From an uncultured Acidobacteriia bacterium (GTDB lineage Bacteria > Acidobacteriota > Terriglobia > Bryobacterales > Bryobacteraceae), in the NCBI GenBank assembly GCA_903909435.1, contig CAIVVT010000178.1, positions 1-64,000 on the forward strand: 64,000 bases of DNA, given 5' to 3'. Positions 30,482-40,899 of this stretch are shown here, piece by piece; positions within the stretch are counted from its first letter, which is position 1, and each line of letters starts with the position of its first letter. The notes below the pieces were generated by a model. The model made no database searches and was not told the origin of the DNA. It saw nothing but the letters and a program-made list of their open reading frames with translations. Made by a program: the position numbers and the translations under genes.

Positions 30482-31282
30482 ATGAGCGACATCGTACTGG
30501 ATCTTCAATCCCTCACTCGCCGCTTCGGACCGTTCACCGCCGTCGATGCACTGACATTCTGCGTCAACGCGGGTGAGGTCTTCGGCTTGCTGGGCTCCAA
30601 CGGAGCCGGCAAGACCACGACAATCAAAATGCTGACCACGCTATTGCCTCCGACCTCAGGTGAGGCGCTGGTAGCCGGTTTCTCAGTAACCACCCAGGCA
30701 GTCGATGTTCGCCGCGCGATTGGCTATGTGCCGCAAGCGGTTTCCGTGGACGGTTCGCTTACGGGCTACGAGAACCTTCTGATCTTTTCGAAGCTCTACG
30801 ACGTGCCACGTCGTGAGCAGCGGTCGCGAATCGAGGAGGCACTGGAGTTCATGGGCCTAACGGCCGTCGGCGGCCGCCTGGTGGGGCAATACTCGGGCGG
30901 GATGGTCCGTCGACTGGAAATCGCTCAGTCGATCTTGCATCGACCACGTGTGCTGTTCCTGGATGAGCCGACCGTTGGGCTGGACCCGATTGCGCGCGAC
31001 GCGGTGTGGAAACACCTCATTGAACTGCGCGCGAATTACGGTACGACCCTGCTGTTCACCACGCACTATCTGGAGGAAGCCGATAGTCTCTGTGATCGCA
31101 TCGGGATTATGCACTTGGGCAAAATCGCCGCGATTGGCACTTGTGAGCAACTCAAAATGTCATTCGGAGGCCACCACTCGCTGGATGAGGTGTTCGTGCA
31201 TTACGCCGGTACTGCGCTTGATTCCGGAGGTACACTCCATGACATCTCTGCCGAACGCGAAACGGCAGAGCGACTTGGTTAG
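30482..31282 (+). CDS. ABC-2 exporter ATPase (daunorubicin-resistance type)
   Basis: A 266-residue ATPase with Walker A GSNGAGKTTTIKML near 38, signature YSGGMVRRLEIAQS near 138, Walker B VLFLDEPTVGLDP near 156 and switch His in TTHYLEEADSLCD near 197. The C-terminus is shorter than in DrrA, with no long extra domain. It overlaps the permease by 44 bases and would power export of an unknown hydrophobic compound or lipid. Confidence 0.9.
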   Translation: MSDIVLDLQSLTRRFGPFTAVDALTFCVNAGEVFGLLGSNGAGKTTTIKMLTTLLPPTSGEALVAGFSVTTQAVDVRRAIGYVPQAVSVDGSLTGYENLLIFSKLYDVPRREQRSRIEEALEFMGLTAVGGRLVGQYSGGMVRRLEIAQSILHRPRVLFLDEPTVGLDPIARDAVWKHLIELRANYGTTLLFTTHYLEEADSLCDRIGIMHLGKIAAIGTCEQLKMSFGGHHSLDEVFVHYAGTALDSGGTLHDISAERETAERLG

Positions 31283-32087
31283 CTTGAAAACCATGACCAC
31301 CTCCATTCTTTATCCAGTCACTGGCTTCGTCGAGAAGACCTTCGTCATAACCGAATTCGAGTTGCGCAAACTGCGCCACGATTTCACTGAACTCATCACC
31401 CGCGCACTGCAGCCCGCACTGTGGCTGCTTATCTTCGGACAAGTCTTCTCGCATAGCGGCGCGATGCACACCGGGAACATTCCGTACCTGGATTTCATCG
31501 CTCCCGGCATCCTGGCTCAAAGCGTACTTTTCGTGGCCATCTTCTTCGGCATAAACGTCATCTGGGAGCGTGACCTTGGGATCGTGCAGAAGTTCCTTGC
31601 CAGCCCCACCCCACGAGCAGCCCTTGTGCTGGGCAAGGGCCTCTCCGCCGGCGCTCGCACACTTTCGCAGGCTGCCGTCGTTTATGGTCTATCGCTATTG
31701 CTCGGAGTGAAACTGAATTGGAGCCCGCTGGCCTTACTGAACGTGGTCATGATTGTCGTTCTTACCTCGACCTTGTTCTCCACTTTTTCGTTGATCATCG
31801 CTTGTATCGTTAAGACCCGTGAACGCTTCATGGGAGTAGGGCAAGTGCTCACCATGCCACTGTTCTTCGCCAGCAACGCGATTTATCCCACAGAAATCAT
31901 GCCCGGTTGGCTGAAGGTCGTTTCGCGTCTAAACCCGTTGACCTATGTCGTGGATGCTCTGCGCACCTTTATGCTCGCCGGGACTACGAGCAGCTTTGGC
32001 GTTGGTTTCGACTACGCGGTTATGCTCATTGCGACTACGATCCTGGTTTTGATCGGTGCCCGGCTATACCCGCATCTGGCAACGTAG
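31239..32087 (+). CDS. ABC-2 type permease (DrrB-like)
   Basis: GGAGG lies 8 bases before ATG 31239, inside the ATPase gene, so I prefer this start to ATG 31293, although the first 18 residues are polar and poorly family-like. The 282 residues hold six predicted helices: RALQPALWLLIFGQVFS near 62, FIAPGILAQSVLFVAIFFGI, the WERDLGIVQKFLASPTPRAA cytoplasmic loop, and FASNAIYPTEIMPGWLKVVS. It ends with a helix before the stop. It pairs with the preceding ATPase; glgP follows after 54 bases. Confidence 0.88.
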   Translation: MTSLPNAKRQSDLVSLKTMTTSILYPVTGFVEKTFVITEFELRKLRHDFTELITRALQPALWLLIFGQVFSHSGAMHTGNIPYLDFIAPGILAQSVLFVAIFFGINVIWERDLGIVQKFLASPTPRAALVLGKGLSAGARTLSQAAVVYGLSLLLGVKLNWSPLALLNVVMIVVLTSTLFSTFSLIIACIVKTRERFMGVGQVLTMPLFFASNAIYPTEIMPGWLKVVSRLNPLTYVVDALRTFMLAGTTSSFGVGFDYAVMLIATTILVLIGARLYPHLAT

Positions 32088-32141
32088 CCCCCGATACAGG
32101 CGCACAATAACCTTACACGGTAAGAGTTCGGAGAAAGAATC

Positions 32142-34688
32142 ATGAGCAATCAAACCCGCGCCAGCCATCCCCTCTACCATCTGCTGCCTACGGATATCGA
32201 GGGGTTCGATTCGCTGGCTGAACTGGCCTTGGATATGCACTGGTCGTGGAATCACGCGACCGATGAAGTGTGGCGGCAATTGGATCCCCGATTGTGGGAG
32301 ATCACGAATAACCCCTGGGTGGTGCTGCAGACGGCATCGCGCCAACGGATCGAGCGAATGCTAGCCGACCCTACGTTCCGAAACGATGTGGACGCGCTCG
32401 TCCAGGCCAGTCGTCAGAGTGCGGAATCGCCTGCATGGTTCCAGCGGAATCACCCCACAGCACCATTGACCTGCGCTGCCTACTTCAGCATGGAGTTCAT
32501 GTTGAGTGAGGCGCTACCCATATACTCCGGCGGTCTTGGCAATGTAGCGGGGGATCAACTTAAGGCCGCCAGCGACCTGGGCGTGCCGGTGGTTGGGGTA
32601 GGCCTGCTGTATCAGCAGGGCTATTTTCGACAGGTGATAGACAAAAACGGAGAGCAGCAGGCGCTCTTTCCATATAACGACCCAGGGCAGTTACCGATCA
32701 CGCCGCTGCGCCAACCCAACGGGGAATGGTTGCGTCTGGAGATTGCCTTGCCCGGATACTCGGTATGGCTGCGCGCCTGGCAGGCTCAGGTCGGCAGGGT
32801 CAAACTCTACTTGCTGGATAGCAATGACGCAGCCAATTTCCCGGTTCACCGCGGGATCACGAGTGAGTTGTACGGCGGCGGGCCCGAATTGCGCCTCAAG
32901 CAAGAGATGCTGCTGGGAATCGGCGGGTGGCGACTGCTTCGCGCACTCGGGCTGCAGCCAGAAATCTGTCACCTGAACGAAGGGCACGCGGCGTTCGCCG
33001 TACTGGAACGCGCTCTCGATTTCATGCAAGCAACCGCGCAGCCATTCGAGGATGCGCTGGCGGTCACGCGAGCGGGCAACATCTTCACCACGCACACGGC
33101 CGTCGCCGCCGGGTTCGATCGCTTCCATCCAGATCTCATCGATCAATACCTCGGTCGATATGCTGAACAGAAACTGGGCATTTCGCTTCACGACTTGTTG
33201 GCCTTGGGCCGCCAGGATCCGAATGACGCTCACGAGAGCTTCAACATGGCTTATCTGGCCATTCGCGGCAGTGGCGCGGTGAACGGAGTGAGCCGGCTGC
33301 ATGGCGAAGTCAGCCGGCAACTCTTCGCACCCCTATTTCCACACTGGCCGGTGGACGAAGTGCCGGTTGGATATGTCACCAATGGGGTCCACATGCCGAC
33401 CTGGGACTCCGCGCCCGCCGACGATCTGTGGACGGACGCCTGTGGAAAGGACCGCTGGTTGGGTACGACGGAGGCATTGGGGAAGGACATTCACTGCGCC
33501 TCCGACGCAGAGCTCTGGCGGTTTCGCATTGCTGCTAGCAACTGCCTTGTCGAATACGCTCGCCGACGGTTGTCGCTGGATCTGACGGCAGCCGGTTCAC
33601 TTCCAGAGGAGGCCGAAGCCGCGACTCGCCTGTTTGATCCAAATGTTTTGACGCTCGGTTTCGCGCGCCGCTTCGCGACTTACAAGCGACCGAATCTGTT
33701 GCTGCACGATCCTGATAGACTGCTTCGCCTCCTAACTAATCCGCAGCGCCCGGTGCAGCTGATTCTAGCCGGCAAGGCGCATCCAGCCGACGAGTCCGGC
33801 CGCGCGCTGATTCGTGAGTGGGTTCAGTTTATCCGTCGGCCCGAAGTACGCCCACACGCGATCTTTCTCAGTGACTACGACATGCTTCTGTCCCAGAGTC
33901 TAGTGCAAGGAGTGGACGTTTGGATCAACACACCCCGGCGGCCTTGGGAAGCCAGCGGGACCAGCGGCATGAAGGTGCTCGTCAACGGAGGCATCAACTT
34001 GTCGGAGTTGGACGGTTGGTGGGCGGAGGCCTATTCGCCAGAGCTCGGTTGGGCCTTGGGCGACGGCAAGGAACACGGCGACGATCCCGCCTGGGACGCT
34101 GCCGAAGCGGATGCGCTTTACGACTTGCTCGAAAGGGAAGTGATTCCGGACTTCTATGCGCGTGACTCCGAGGGTATACCCACGGCCTGGGTCGCGCGCA
34201 TGAGGGCCAGCATGGCAAGCTTGACACCTCGCTTCTCGGCGGATCGGTCCGTGCGGGAATACACTGAGCAACGCTATATCCCCGGTGCGGCCGCCTATCG
34301 CGCCAGATCGGCGGGTCATGCTGAAGCCGGCCAGCAATTGAACGAATGGCGGCACTCGATCGCAAGCCAGTGGTCCGTGATCCGCTTCGGCGAGATGAGC
34401 GTCCAAACCATCGGCGATCAACGTGTCTTTGAGGTCCAGGTGTATCTCGGGACTCTCGACCCGAATTCGGTGCGCGTTGAGCTGTACGCGGATGCCCTCA
34501 ATGGCGGTGTTCCGGTGCTCCAGCCGATGGAGCGCATTCGTCCTTTGGAGGGCTCCCCCGGAGGCTTCGATTACCACGCGCAGTTGGGTGTGTCGCGCCC
34601 GGGCACTGACTATACCGCGCGAGTGATCCCACACCTCGAAGGTGTTGCCGTTCCGCTGGAGTGCGCTCGAATCCTCTGGCAGCGCTGA
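32142..34688 (+). CDS. glgP: Alpha-glucan (glycogen) phosphorylase
   Basis: It removes glucose 1-phosphate from alpha-1,4-glucan with inorganic phosphate. An N-terminal DUF3417 domain (LAELALDMHWSWNHATDEVW) precedes the phosphorylase core: AAYFSMEFMLSEALPIYSGG, GYFRQVIDKNGEQ, and LNEGHAAFAVLERAL. The PLP lysine lies in EASGTSGMKVLVNGGINLSE near residue 611. The 848 residues fit the maltodextrin phosphorylase subgroup carrying DUF3417. GGAGAAAG lies before the ATG. Set in one operon with acetate kinase and phosphoketolase, it likely supplies glucose 1-phosphate from stored glycogen for rapid energy formation. Confidence 0.95.
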   Translation: MSNQTRASHPLYHLLPTDIEGFDSLAELALDMHWSWNHATDEVWRQLDPRLWEITNNPWVVLQTASRQRIERMLADPTFRNDVDALVQASRQSAESPAWFQRNHPTAPLTCAAYFSMEFMLSEALPIYSGGLGNVAGDQLKAASDLGVPVVGVGLLYQQGYFRQVIDKNGEQQALFPYNDPGQLPITPLRQPNGEWLRLEIALPGYSVWLRAWQAQVGRVKLYLLDSNDAANFPVHRGITSELYGGGPELRLKQEMLLGIGGWRLLRALGLQPEICHLNEGHAAFAVLERALDFMQATAQPFEDALAVTRAGNIFTTHTAVAAGFDRFHPDLIDQYLGRYAEQKLGISLHDLLALGRQDPNDAHESFNMAYLAIRGSGAVNGVSRLHGEVSRQLFAPLFPHWPVDEVPVGYVTNGVHMPTWDSAPADDLWTDACGKDRWLGTTEALGKDIHCASDAELWRFRIAASNCLVEYARRRLSLDLTAAGSLPEEAEAATRLFDPNVLTLGFARRFATYKRPNLLLHDPDRLLRLLTNPQRPVQLILAGKAHPADESGRALIREWVQFIRRPEVRPHAIFLSDYDMLLSQSLVQGVDVWINTPRRPWEASGTSGMKVLVNGGINLSELDGWWAEAYSPELGWALGDGKEHGDDPAWDAAEADALYDLLEREVIPDFYARDSEGIPTAWVARMRASMASLTPRFSADRSVREYTEQRYIPGAAAYRARSAGHAEAGQQLNEWRHSIASQWSVIRFGEMSVQTIGDQRVFEVQVYLGTLDPNSVRVELYADALNGGVPVLQPMERIRPLEGSPGGFDYHAQLGVSRPGTDYTARVIPHLEGVAVPLECARILWQR

Positions 34689-34697
34689 CTGGATCTT

Positions 34698-34832
34698 ATG
34701 AGAGGTGATCAGATGGGCCGTCAAATCCATGCAAGCCGAGGCATCCTCAGCGGCGCCAACGTTGAGCGCGTCATCGGCCTACGTCGCGGAAGCCGCGGCT
34801 GGCCGGCCGAACTGTGCTGGGGTCAGCCGTGA
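34698..34832 (+). CDS. Possible 44-residue peptide coupled to ackA
   Basis: A short open frame from ATG 34698 to TGA 34830-34832 fills the 140-base gap between glgP and ackA. Its stop overlaps the ackA GTG (34829) as GTGA, the arrangement of translational coupling. The product is basic, begins MRGDQMGRQIHASRG and ends in AELCWGQP, and matches nothing I recognise. There is no strong ribosome-binding site before the ATG. It may be a leader peptide or a chance frame. Confidence 0.35.
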   Translation: MRGDQMGRQIHASRGILSGANVERVIGLRRGSRGWPAELCWGQP

Positions 34833-36037
34833 GCGCTGCTGAACCTGGCGTCTTGACGATTAACGGCGGCTCCTCAAGTATCAGGTTCGCCTTGTTTGCG
34901 GTAGGCGGGACTCTCCAGCGGCAACTGGCTGGAAAGATCGACCGCATCGGGCTGAAAGGCACGAATCTGGTCGTCAGCGACCAGTCAGGCAAAGCTCGGG
35001 CGACTCAACACATCACAGCCGCTGACCACGGCACGGCAGTCGGATTCCTGCTGGATTGGCTAGACGCCCAACCGCTTTTCGCATCGATCAAGGCTGTGGG
35101 GCACCGTGTCGTTCACGGCATGCAGCACACCGAACCGGAGCGGGTGACCCGGCGATTGCTCAAGGAATTGCATCGTATCACGCCCTATGACCCCGATCAT
35201 CTGCCGCGAGAGATCGGACTGATCGAGGCGTTTCTGCAGCGTCATCCCAAGCTGCCCCAAGTTGCATGCTTCGACACGTCGTTCCATCGCAGCATGCCGG
35301 CCGTCGCACGATTGCTACCGGTTCCTCGCCGCTATGCCGCGAAGGGCGTCGAGCGCTATGGTTTCCACGGCTTGTCCTGCGCTTATCTGATTGAGGAGTT
35401 GACGCGGCTTGACCCGGGCGCTCTGAACGGCCGCGTGATCCTCGCGCATCTCGGCAGCGGAGCCAGTCTCACAGCGGTGTACCGCGGCAAGAGCATCGAC
35501 ACCAGCATGGGTTTCACTCCCGCCGCGGGACTGGTGATGAGCACTCGCTCGGGAGACATAGATCCCGGTCTGGTTTATTACCTCGCGCGCACGGAGAATA
35601 TGACCGCGCCGCAATTCCAGCAGATGGTTAACCACGAATCCGGGTTGCTCGGCGTCTCCGGCATGAGTTCAGATCTTCGAGACCTGTGCGCCAGCGAAGC
35701 CACCGACGTTCGAGCCGCGGAGGCGGTAGAACTCTTTTGCTATCAGGCACGGAAGTGGATCGGATCCTATGCCGCCGCGCTGGGGGGACTCGATACGCTG
35801 GTCTTCGCCGCCGGCATCGGAGAGAACTCGCCGCTCATCCGCAAACGGATCTGCCGTGATCTCGGCTTTCTTGGAATCGAACTAGACCGCAAGCGCAACG
35901 CGCGGAATGCAGACTTGATTTCAGCGGACGTTGGACGCGTAAAGGTGCGGGTGATTCGCACCGACGAGGAACTCATGATCGCCAGATCCGTAACACGCCT
36001 GCTTGACCTTGGATGGACCGGGAATGATAAGCCATGA
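34829..36037 (+). CDS. ackA: Acetate kinase
   Basis: It makes ATP and acetate from acetyl phosphate and ADP. Marks are [15 protein letters not shown] near 10 (NGGSSS for the more usual NxGSSS), VGHRVVHGM near 90, [11 protein letters not shown] near 148, [20 protein letters not shown] near 208 and [13 protein letters not shown] near 330. GTG 34829 is chosen for its GTGA overlap with the short frame upstream; GTG 34814 is possible. About 402 residues, as expected. It overlaps the phosphoketolase start by 4 bases (ATGA), so both enzymes are made together. That suits acetyl phosphate being passed from one to the other. Confidence 0.95.
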   Translation: MSAAEPGVLTINGGSSSIRFALFAVGGTLQRQLAGKIDRIGLKGTNLVVSDQSGKARATQHITAADHGTAVGFLLDWLDAQPLFASIKAVGHRVVHGMQHTEPERVTRRLLKELHRITPYDPDHLPREIGLIEAFLQRHPKLPQVACFDTSFHRSMPAVARLLPVPRRYAAKGVERYGFHGLSCAYLIEELTRLDPGALNGRVILAHLGSGASLTAVYRGKSIDTSMGFTPAAGLVMSTRSGDIDPGLVYYLARTENMTAPQFQQMVNHESGLLGVSGMSSDLRDLCASEATDVRAAEAVELFCYQARKWIGSYAAALGGLDTLVFAAGIGENSPLIRKRICRDLGFLGIELDRKRNARNADLISADVGRVKVRVIRTDEELMIARSVTRLLDLGWTGNDKP

Positions 36038-38403
36038 AAACAAATACTCTAACGCCGGAACTGCTGCACGACATCGACGCTTACTGGCGCGCCGCCAACT
36101 ACTTGTCCGTCGGGCAGATCTATCTTTACGACAATCCACTACTGAAGCGGCCGCTGGTGCTCGCCGACGTGAAGCATATGCTGCTGGGTCATTGGGGTAC
36201 GACGCCGGGACAGAACTTCATATACGCTCACTTGAATCGGGTAATCAAACAATTCGATCTCAACATGATCTACGTCTCCGGCCCCGGGCACGGCGGCCCG
36301 GCCGTGGTTGGCAACACCTACCTTGAGGGGACCTACAGTGAGGTTTATCCCGACATCAGCCAGGATGAGGCGGGATTGCGCAAGCTCTTTTTGCAGTTCT
36401 CGTTTCCGGGCGGAATCCCCAGCCACGCCTCACCCGAATGCCCGGGTTCGATCCATGAGGGCGGCGAGCTGGGTTACTCCCTAAGTCACTCATTCGGAGC
36501 AGCATTCGACAACCCCGATCTGATCGTCGCTTGCGTCGTCGGCGATGGAGAGGCGGAGACCGGACCACTCGCAACGGCATGGCATTCCAACAAGTTCCTC
36601 AATCCCGCCACTGACGGCGCGGTACTGCCCATCCTGCATCTCAACGGTTTCAAGATATCCAACCCGACAGTGCTCGCACGCATCACCCACGGGGAATTGG
36701 AGCAGTTGCTGCGCGGCTACGGCTGGACGCCGTACTTCGTTGAGGGGCATGAACCCGGCCTGATGCACGAGGCCATGGCAGGTGCACTCGACATCGCGAT
36801 CGGCCAGATCAGGCAAATCCAGCAGGACGCCCGCGTTCACGGTAACGGCACGCGTCCGCGCTGGCCGATGATCGTGCTGAATTCGCCCAAGGGCTGGACT
36901 GGCCCGAGGATCGTCGACGGCTTGCAGGTGGAAGGTACGTTTCGTTCCCATCAGGTGCCTCTCTCCGACCCCGCAAGCCATCCCGAACACCTGAAGCTCC
37001 TGGAAGAATGGCTGCGGAGTTACCGGCCGCAGGAACTTTTCGATGAGCAGGGCCGCCTGAAACCTGAATTGGCCGAGCTCGCGCCAAAGGGCGAACGACG
37101 CATGGGCGCAAATCCACACGCCAACGGAGGCATGCTGCTGCGAGACCTGCGCATGCCTGATTTTCGGGATTTCGCGGAAGAAGTACCCATGCCGGGCGCG
37201 CACGGCATGGGCGACGTCCACGTGCTGGGACCCTTCCTGCGGGACGTAACGAAGCTGAACAGCGAGCAGCGCAACTTCCGCGTCTTCGGCCCGGACGAGA
37301 CGCTCTCTAACGGATTGGAAGCGCTATTCCAAGTGACCCCCCGTCAATGGGAGGCGGCGACCGTCCCGAACGATGAGTTCCTCGCACCCTACGGTCGCGT
37401 CCTGGAGATGCTCAGCGAACACCAGTGCGAGGGATGGCTCGAGGGCTATCTGCTCACTGGAAGGCATGGCCTGTTCAACTGCTATGAGGCGTTCATCCAC
37501 ATAGTGGACTCGATGTTCAACCAGCACGCCAAGTGGTTGAAGGTTACTTCACGTCTCCCGTGGCGGCGCAAGATCGCATCCCTGAACTATCTGTTGGCCT
37601 CTCATGTCTGGCGTCAGGATCACAACGGCTTCACGCATCAGGATCCGGGCTTCATTGACCACGTGGTCAATAAGAAGGCAGAGATCGTGCGGGTCTATCT
37701 TCCGCCGGATGCGAACTGCCTTTTGTCGGTGATGGACCACTGCCTGCGCAGTCGCCATTACGTCAACGTAGTCATCGCAGGAAAACACCCGGCGCCGCAG
37801 TGGCTGGCCATGGACGCAGCCGTGAAGCATTGCACCGAAGGCATAGGCATCTGGCAGTGGGCTAGCAATGATCAGGGCGGCGCGCCGGACGTGGTCATGG
37901 CCTGCTGTGGCGACGTGCCTACACTGGAGACACTGGCCGCCGTCTCCATCCTGCGCGAGCATTTGCCCGACCTGAAGGTGCGAGTCATCAACGTCGTCGA
38001 TCTCATGCGGCTTCAACCCCAAAGCGAACACCCGCATGGGCTGAGCGACATGGACTTCAATGATCTCTTCACCAAAGACAAACCGGTGATTTTCGCTTTC
38101 CACGCCTATCCTTCTCTGATCCATCGGCTGTCTTACCGCCGCACCAACCACGACAACATCCACGTGCACGGATACAAAGAAGAGGGCACGATAACCACGC
38201 CGTTCGATATGACGGTACTGAATGATCTGGATCGCTTCCATCTGGTGATGGATGTGATCGACCGCGCCCCGCGGACCGGTGACAAGGGTATCTACCTCAA
38301 GCAGCAACTCAAGGACAAACTGATCGAGCATAAGCAATACATCGACAAAAATGGCGAGGACCTGCCGGAGATTCGGAATTGGAAATGGAGCAATCCAGCG
38401 TGA
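36034..38403 (+). CDS. xfp: Xylulose 5-phosphate/fructose 6-phosphate phosphoketolase
   Basis: A thiamine diphosphate enzyme that splits xylulose 5-phosphate or fructose 6-phosphate with phosphate to give acetyl phosphate and a C3 or C4 sugar phosphate. The 789 residues show [19 protein letters not shown] near 51, [20 protein letters not shown] near 87, the TPP motif [20 protein letters not shown] near 170, and [18 protein letters not shown] near 525. Translation is coupled to ackA. With glgP and transaldolase nearby this gives a bifid-shunt-like path from glucan to acetate and ATP. Whether it prefers the C5 or C6 substrate cannot be read from sequence. Confidence 0.96.
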   Translation: MKTNTLTPELLHDIDAYWRAANYLSVGQIYLYDNPLLKRPLVLADVKHMLLGHWGTTPGQNFIYAHLNRVIKQFDLNMIYVSGPGHGGPAVVGNTYLEGTYSEVYPDISQDEAGLRKLFLQFSFPGGIPSHASPECPGSIHEGGELGYSLSHSFGAAFDNPDLIVACVVGDGEAETGPLATAWHSNKFLNPATDGAVLPILHLNGFKISNPTVLARITHGELEQLLRGYGWTPYFVEGHEPGLMHEAMAGALDIAIGQIRQIQQDARVHGNGTRPRWPMIVLNSPKGWTGPRIVDGLQVEGTFRSHQVPLSDPASHPEHLKLLEEWLRSYRPQELFDEQGRLKPELAELAPKGERRMGANPHANGGMLLRDLRMPDFRDFAEEVPMPGAHGMGDVHVLGPFLRDVTKLNSEQRNFRVFGPDETLSNGLEALFQVTPRQWEAATVPNDEFLAPYGRVLEMLSEHQCEGWLEGYLLTGRHGLFNCYEAFIHIVDSMFNQHAKWLKVTSRLPWRRKIASLNYLLASHVWRQDHNGFTHQDPGFIDHVVNKKAEIVRVYLPPDANCLLSVMDHCLRSRHYVNVVIAGKHPAPQWLAMDAAVKHCTEGIGIWQWASNDQGGAPDVVMACCGDVPTLETLAAVSILREHLPDLKVRVINVVDLMRLQPQSEHPHGLSDMDFNDLFTKDKPVIFAFHAYPSLIHRLSYRRTNHDNIHVHGYKEEGTITTPFDMTVLNDLDRFHLVMDVIDRAPRTGDKGIYLKQQLKDKLIEHKQYIDKNGEDLPEIRNWKWSNPA

Positions 38404-38866
38404 ACGCGCGGCAAGTCCGGAACCATGCTCCTGCGAAGGCGCGCTCCGATCGTCACGCAGAGTGCAGGCACAGGACGAACGCTAGTCTCCTCGGCATAGA
38501 CGTAATTCGACAAGTGTCCTCGTGATGATTCGTTGGACGCCATCCTCGCAGTCTCGGCCCAGGAAACCTCGGATGAAATCGCGGATCGAGGGCTGCCGCC
38601 GATTAGGCTGATCCGCAACTGACTGTGGCCGTCGGCAGGATCACACTGCGGGGTGCCTCGAAGCTCTGCAGCCTCCCAGCCTATCGCGTGAAGCGAGGCT
38701 TGCCTCTAATGGGCGCCTGGATGAAGCTGGTTCACGCCAAACCGGGTAAGGATGACATTCTATTGTCCCAATTCCACGGCGAAACTTAGCACAAGAGTTC
38801 CGGTGGAGCCAGTACGATGAGCATCCGTCACCGGCCGGGAGGTTAGTCTTCGGTCCAGCTGCCTGC
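38404..38866. other. Gap without recognisable gene
   Basis: 463 bases between two convergent operons (xfp and the glycan hydrolase operon). Open frames on the minus strand are low-complexity chance frames. I could not define a terminator. Confidence 0.45.
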
Positions 38867-39928
38867 TTATGAGTTTGCGGCCGGCCGGGCGGCTCCAACT
38901 TTGCTGCCAGCAGCCTCCATCATGATGCAGAAGGCTTGCGCCTCGGTCGACGTGCCTGATCGGTCGAAATGGGGCGCTCCGCAGACGTCCTGCACGTACC
39001 CAAGCGCGTCCATCTTCTTGCGTGCTGCGTCGCGCATGCAGTTCGCTTGTGCAAGGTAGCGTTGCGGAAGCCAGCCAGCCAAAACACCCTCGTAGATCGC
39101 GAAGGCCAGCATTTGCGCCAGGTTCGTTTCGATGAACGTTGACGGATCGTCGATGACATCGTGGAACAGCCCATCATTTCGCTGATGCGCCAGGCAACCC
39201 TCCAAAATGTCCTGAACGAACGCCGCCAGGTACCCGCGCTCCCGTCGCTGCTCTTTGGGCAACGAACGGATGACTCGCGCCATTCCCGCTGCGGCCCAGC
39301 CGTTTCCGCCTCCCCAGAAGTCCTTGCGTTTGAACTGTTGCTTTGCGTCGTCCCACATGTGCGAGAGTAGCCTCTTCTCGGGACTCCAGAGACGCAGGCG
39401 ATAGCCCTCTATCTGCTTCAGCGCTTCCTCGTGGAGGCCCATCGCCGCCAGGAACGGAGGAGCGCAGTTCAACCCGTCGGACCAGATTTCCGGCCCGAAG
39501 ACGTGATACAGAATCCCGTCGGCGTTGCGGGGGGCTTTATGCCGGATCCACTCCAGCAGCCCCTCTACTGCCTGCTTGATCTGCGGGTCCGCGGTCCACT
39601 CCGCCGCCTTCGCGTAGGCCGCGCCACCCATGGCTGGATCGGTGGGCCCTCCGTTGACAACCACCGCCAGACGTCCGTCGGCCTCCTTCTGGACGATGGC
39701 CGCTTTCGTCAACAGAATGACCATCTCGCGGTCGCCCGCTTCCAGCATTGCTTGGGCCAGAATCCCTTGCTCCCAATCGCGGCGCTGCATCGCCAAAGCC
39801 GCCCGCTTGGCCTTCTGAATCCGTCCCTGGCCCTCACTCGGTTCTGCCAGTGTGGAGAACGCAGGCGTCGCAACCGCTGCGCCCGCGCCAATCAACGACG
39901 TGCAGGATATGAAAGTTCTTCGCTTCAT
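38867..39928 (-). CDS. GH88/GH105-type unsaturated glycuronyl hydrolase, exported
   Basis: GGAGG precedes ATG 39928, giving MKRRTFISCTSLIGAGAAV, a twin-arginine-like signal peptide. The body is an (alpha/alpha)6 barrel as in YteR-type hydrolases: ALAMQRRDWEQGILAQAMLE near 45, GLNCAPPFLAAMGLHEEALK near 160, WDDAKQQFKRKDFWGGGNGW near 205, FHDVIDDPSTFIETNLAQM near 270. Such enzymes remove unsaturated uronic acid from the end of lyase-made oligosaccharides. The 353 residues fit. It is last in the minus-strand operon and starts 16 bases after the propeller gene. Confidence 0.8.
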   Translation of the reverse strand: MKRRTFISCTSLIGAGAAVATPAFSTLAEPSEGQGRIQKAKRAALAMQRRDWEQGILAQAMLEAGDREMVILLTKAAIVQKEADGRLAVVVNGGPTDPAMGGAAYAKAAEWTADPQIKQAVEGLLEWIRHKAPRNADGILYHVFGPEIWSDGLNCAPPFLAAMGLHEEALKQIEGYRLRLWSPEKRLLSHMWDDAKQQFKRKDFWGGGNGWAAAGMARVIRSLPKEQRRERGYLAAFVQDILEGCLAHQRNDGLFHDVIDDPSTFIETNLAQMLAFAIYEGVLAGWLPQRYLAQANCMRDAARKKMDALGYVQDVCGAPHFDRSGTSTEAQAFCIMMEAAGSKVGAARPAANS

Positions 39929-39944
39929 AGTGCCTCCAACTCTA

Positions 39945-40835
39945 TCAATGCAAGATCTCGCCCTGGATCGCATCACCTGCGACGTCGATCAACTGCACGC
40001 TGGAAATCGTCTTCATCGTGCGATGGTCGGCGAAGGTCCAGACCACCTTCTTGTCCGGCGTGACTTCGATCAGGTGCGGTGCCTTGCCAAGATTGCCGTG
40101 GCCCAGCCAGTTACTCATGACCGTATTGCCATTGGGCAGCCGCTGCAGCCCGCTCATGAACTTCAGGCTCACGCCGGGAAGTTCGTCGCCGCTAACCGAC
40201 CAGACGGTCTCGCCTGTGGGTGAGACCTCAAACACGCTCGCTGCAGCACCACCGGCATCCGCGCCGGCGATGAGCGTATTGCCGTTCGGCAGCCGAATCG
40301 CGCTGTGCGGCCCTCCGAGAACGAGGATCTCGCGGACCAACTTCCCCTGCGGATCGTACTCTCTGACAGCCTTGCCCCCGTAGTGGCACACCAGGTAGTT
40401 GCCGTTCGCCAGGCGGCGCGCGTTGCGCATGTAGGCGTGCCCGCCGTCCTGCCCTGCTGGAAGCAGCCGAACCTCTTTTGCGATCTCCCCGGACGGGCTC
40501 ACTTCCAGGAGGCGTCCGGAGTTGCACTCGCCGATGAACGTGTTCCCGTTCGGCAGCCGCTGGCAGGCATATATCTCGGAGGCGGACTCGTAGGAGAAGA
40601 CCACCTTCTTCCCGCGCGTGACCTCCTTCACTCCGTGGCCGGTGTCGAACAGCAGATTGCCGTTGGGGAGCAGCCAGATGTCATTGGCATCGGGAGCGTC
40701 GTAGCTCCATTCGGCCTGTCCGTTCTCAGCCACAACGAAGACCTTACCCTGGGTGTAGTCCGTGCAGACGAAGCGGTGCGATGGCGCGCCAGCACACAAA
40801 CCCAAAGCGGCGAGACCGGCCAGCAGCATATTCAT
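39945..40835 (-). CDS. Secreted beta-propeller protein with LPNGN repeats
   Basis: A signal peptide (MNMLLAGLAALGLCAGAPS) leads into six or so repeats of about 40 residues, marked by WLLPNGNLLFDTGHG, RLPNGNTFIGECNSGR, RLANGNYLVCHYGG, RLPNGNTLIAGADAGG and RLPNGNTVMSNWLGHG, each with a following E-V-S-P-x-G-E motif. These are PQQ-like or NHL-like propeller blades. It may bind sugar or lactone. The role is unknown, but its place between GH3 and GH88/105 in one operon makes a task in glycan use likely. Confidence 0.7.
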   Translation of the reverse strand: MNMLLAGLAALGLCAGAPSHRFVCTDYTQGKVFVVAENGQAEWSYDAPDANDIWLLPNGNLLFDTGHGVKEVTRGKKVVFSYESASEIYACQRLPNGNTFIGECNSGRLLEVSPSGEIAKEVRLLPAGQDGGHAYMRNARRLANGNYLVCHYGGKAVREYDPQGKLVREILVLGGPHSAIRLPNGNTLIAGADAGGAAASVFEVSPTGETVWSVSGDELPGVSLKFMSGLQRLPNGNTVMSNWLGHGNLGKAPHLIEVTPDKKVVWTFADHRTMKTISSVQLIDVAGDAIQGEILH

Positions 40836-40899
40836 TCGATGCCCCTGCTACTCTATCGCGCGCGCCTATCGGACTTCTTCCCCGCTCTTGCCAATTGCG

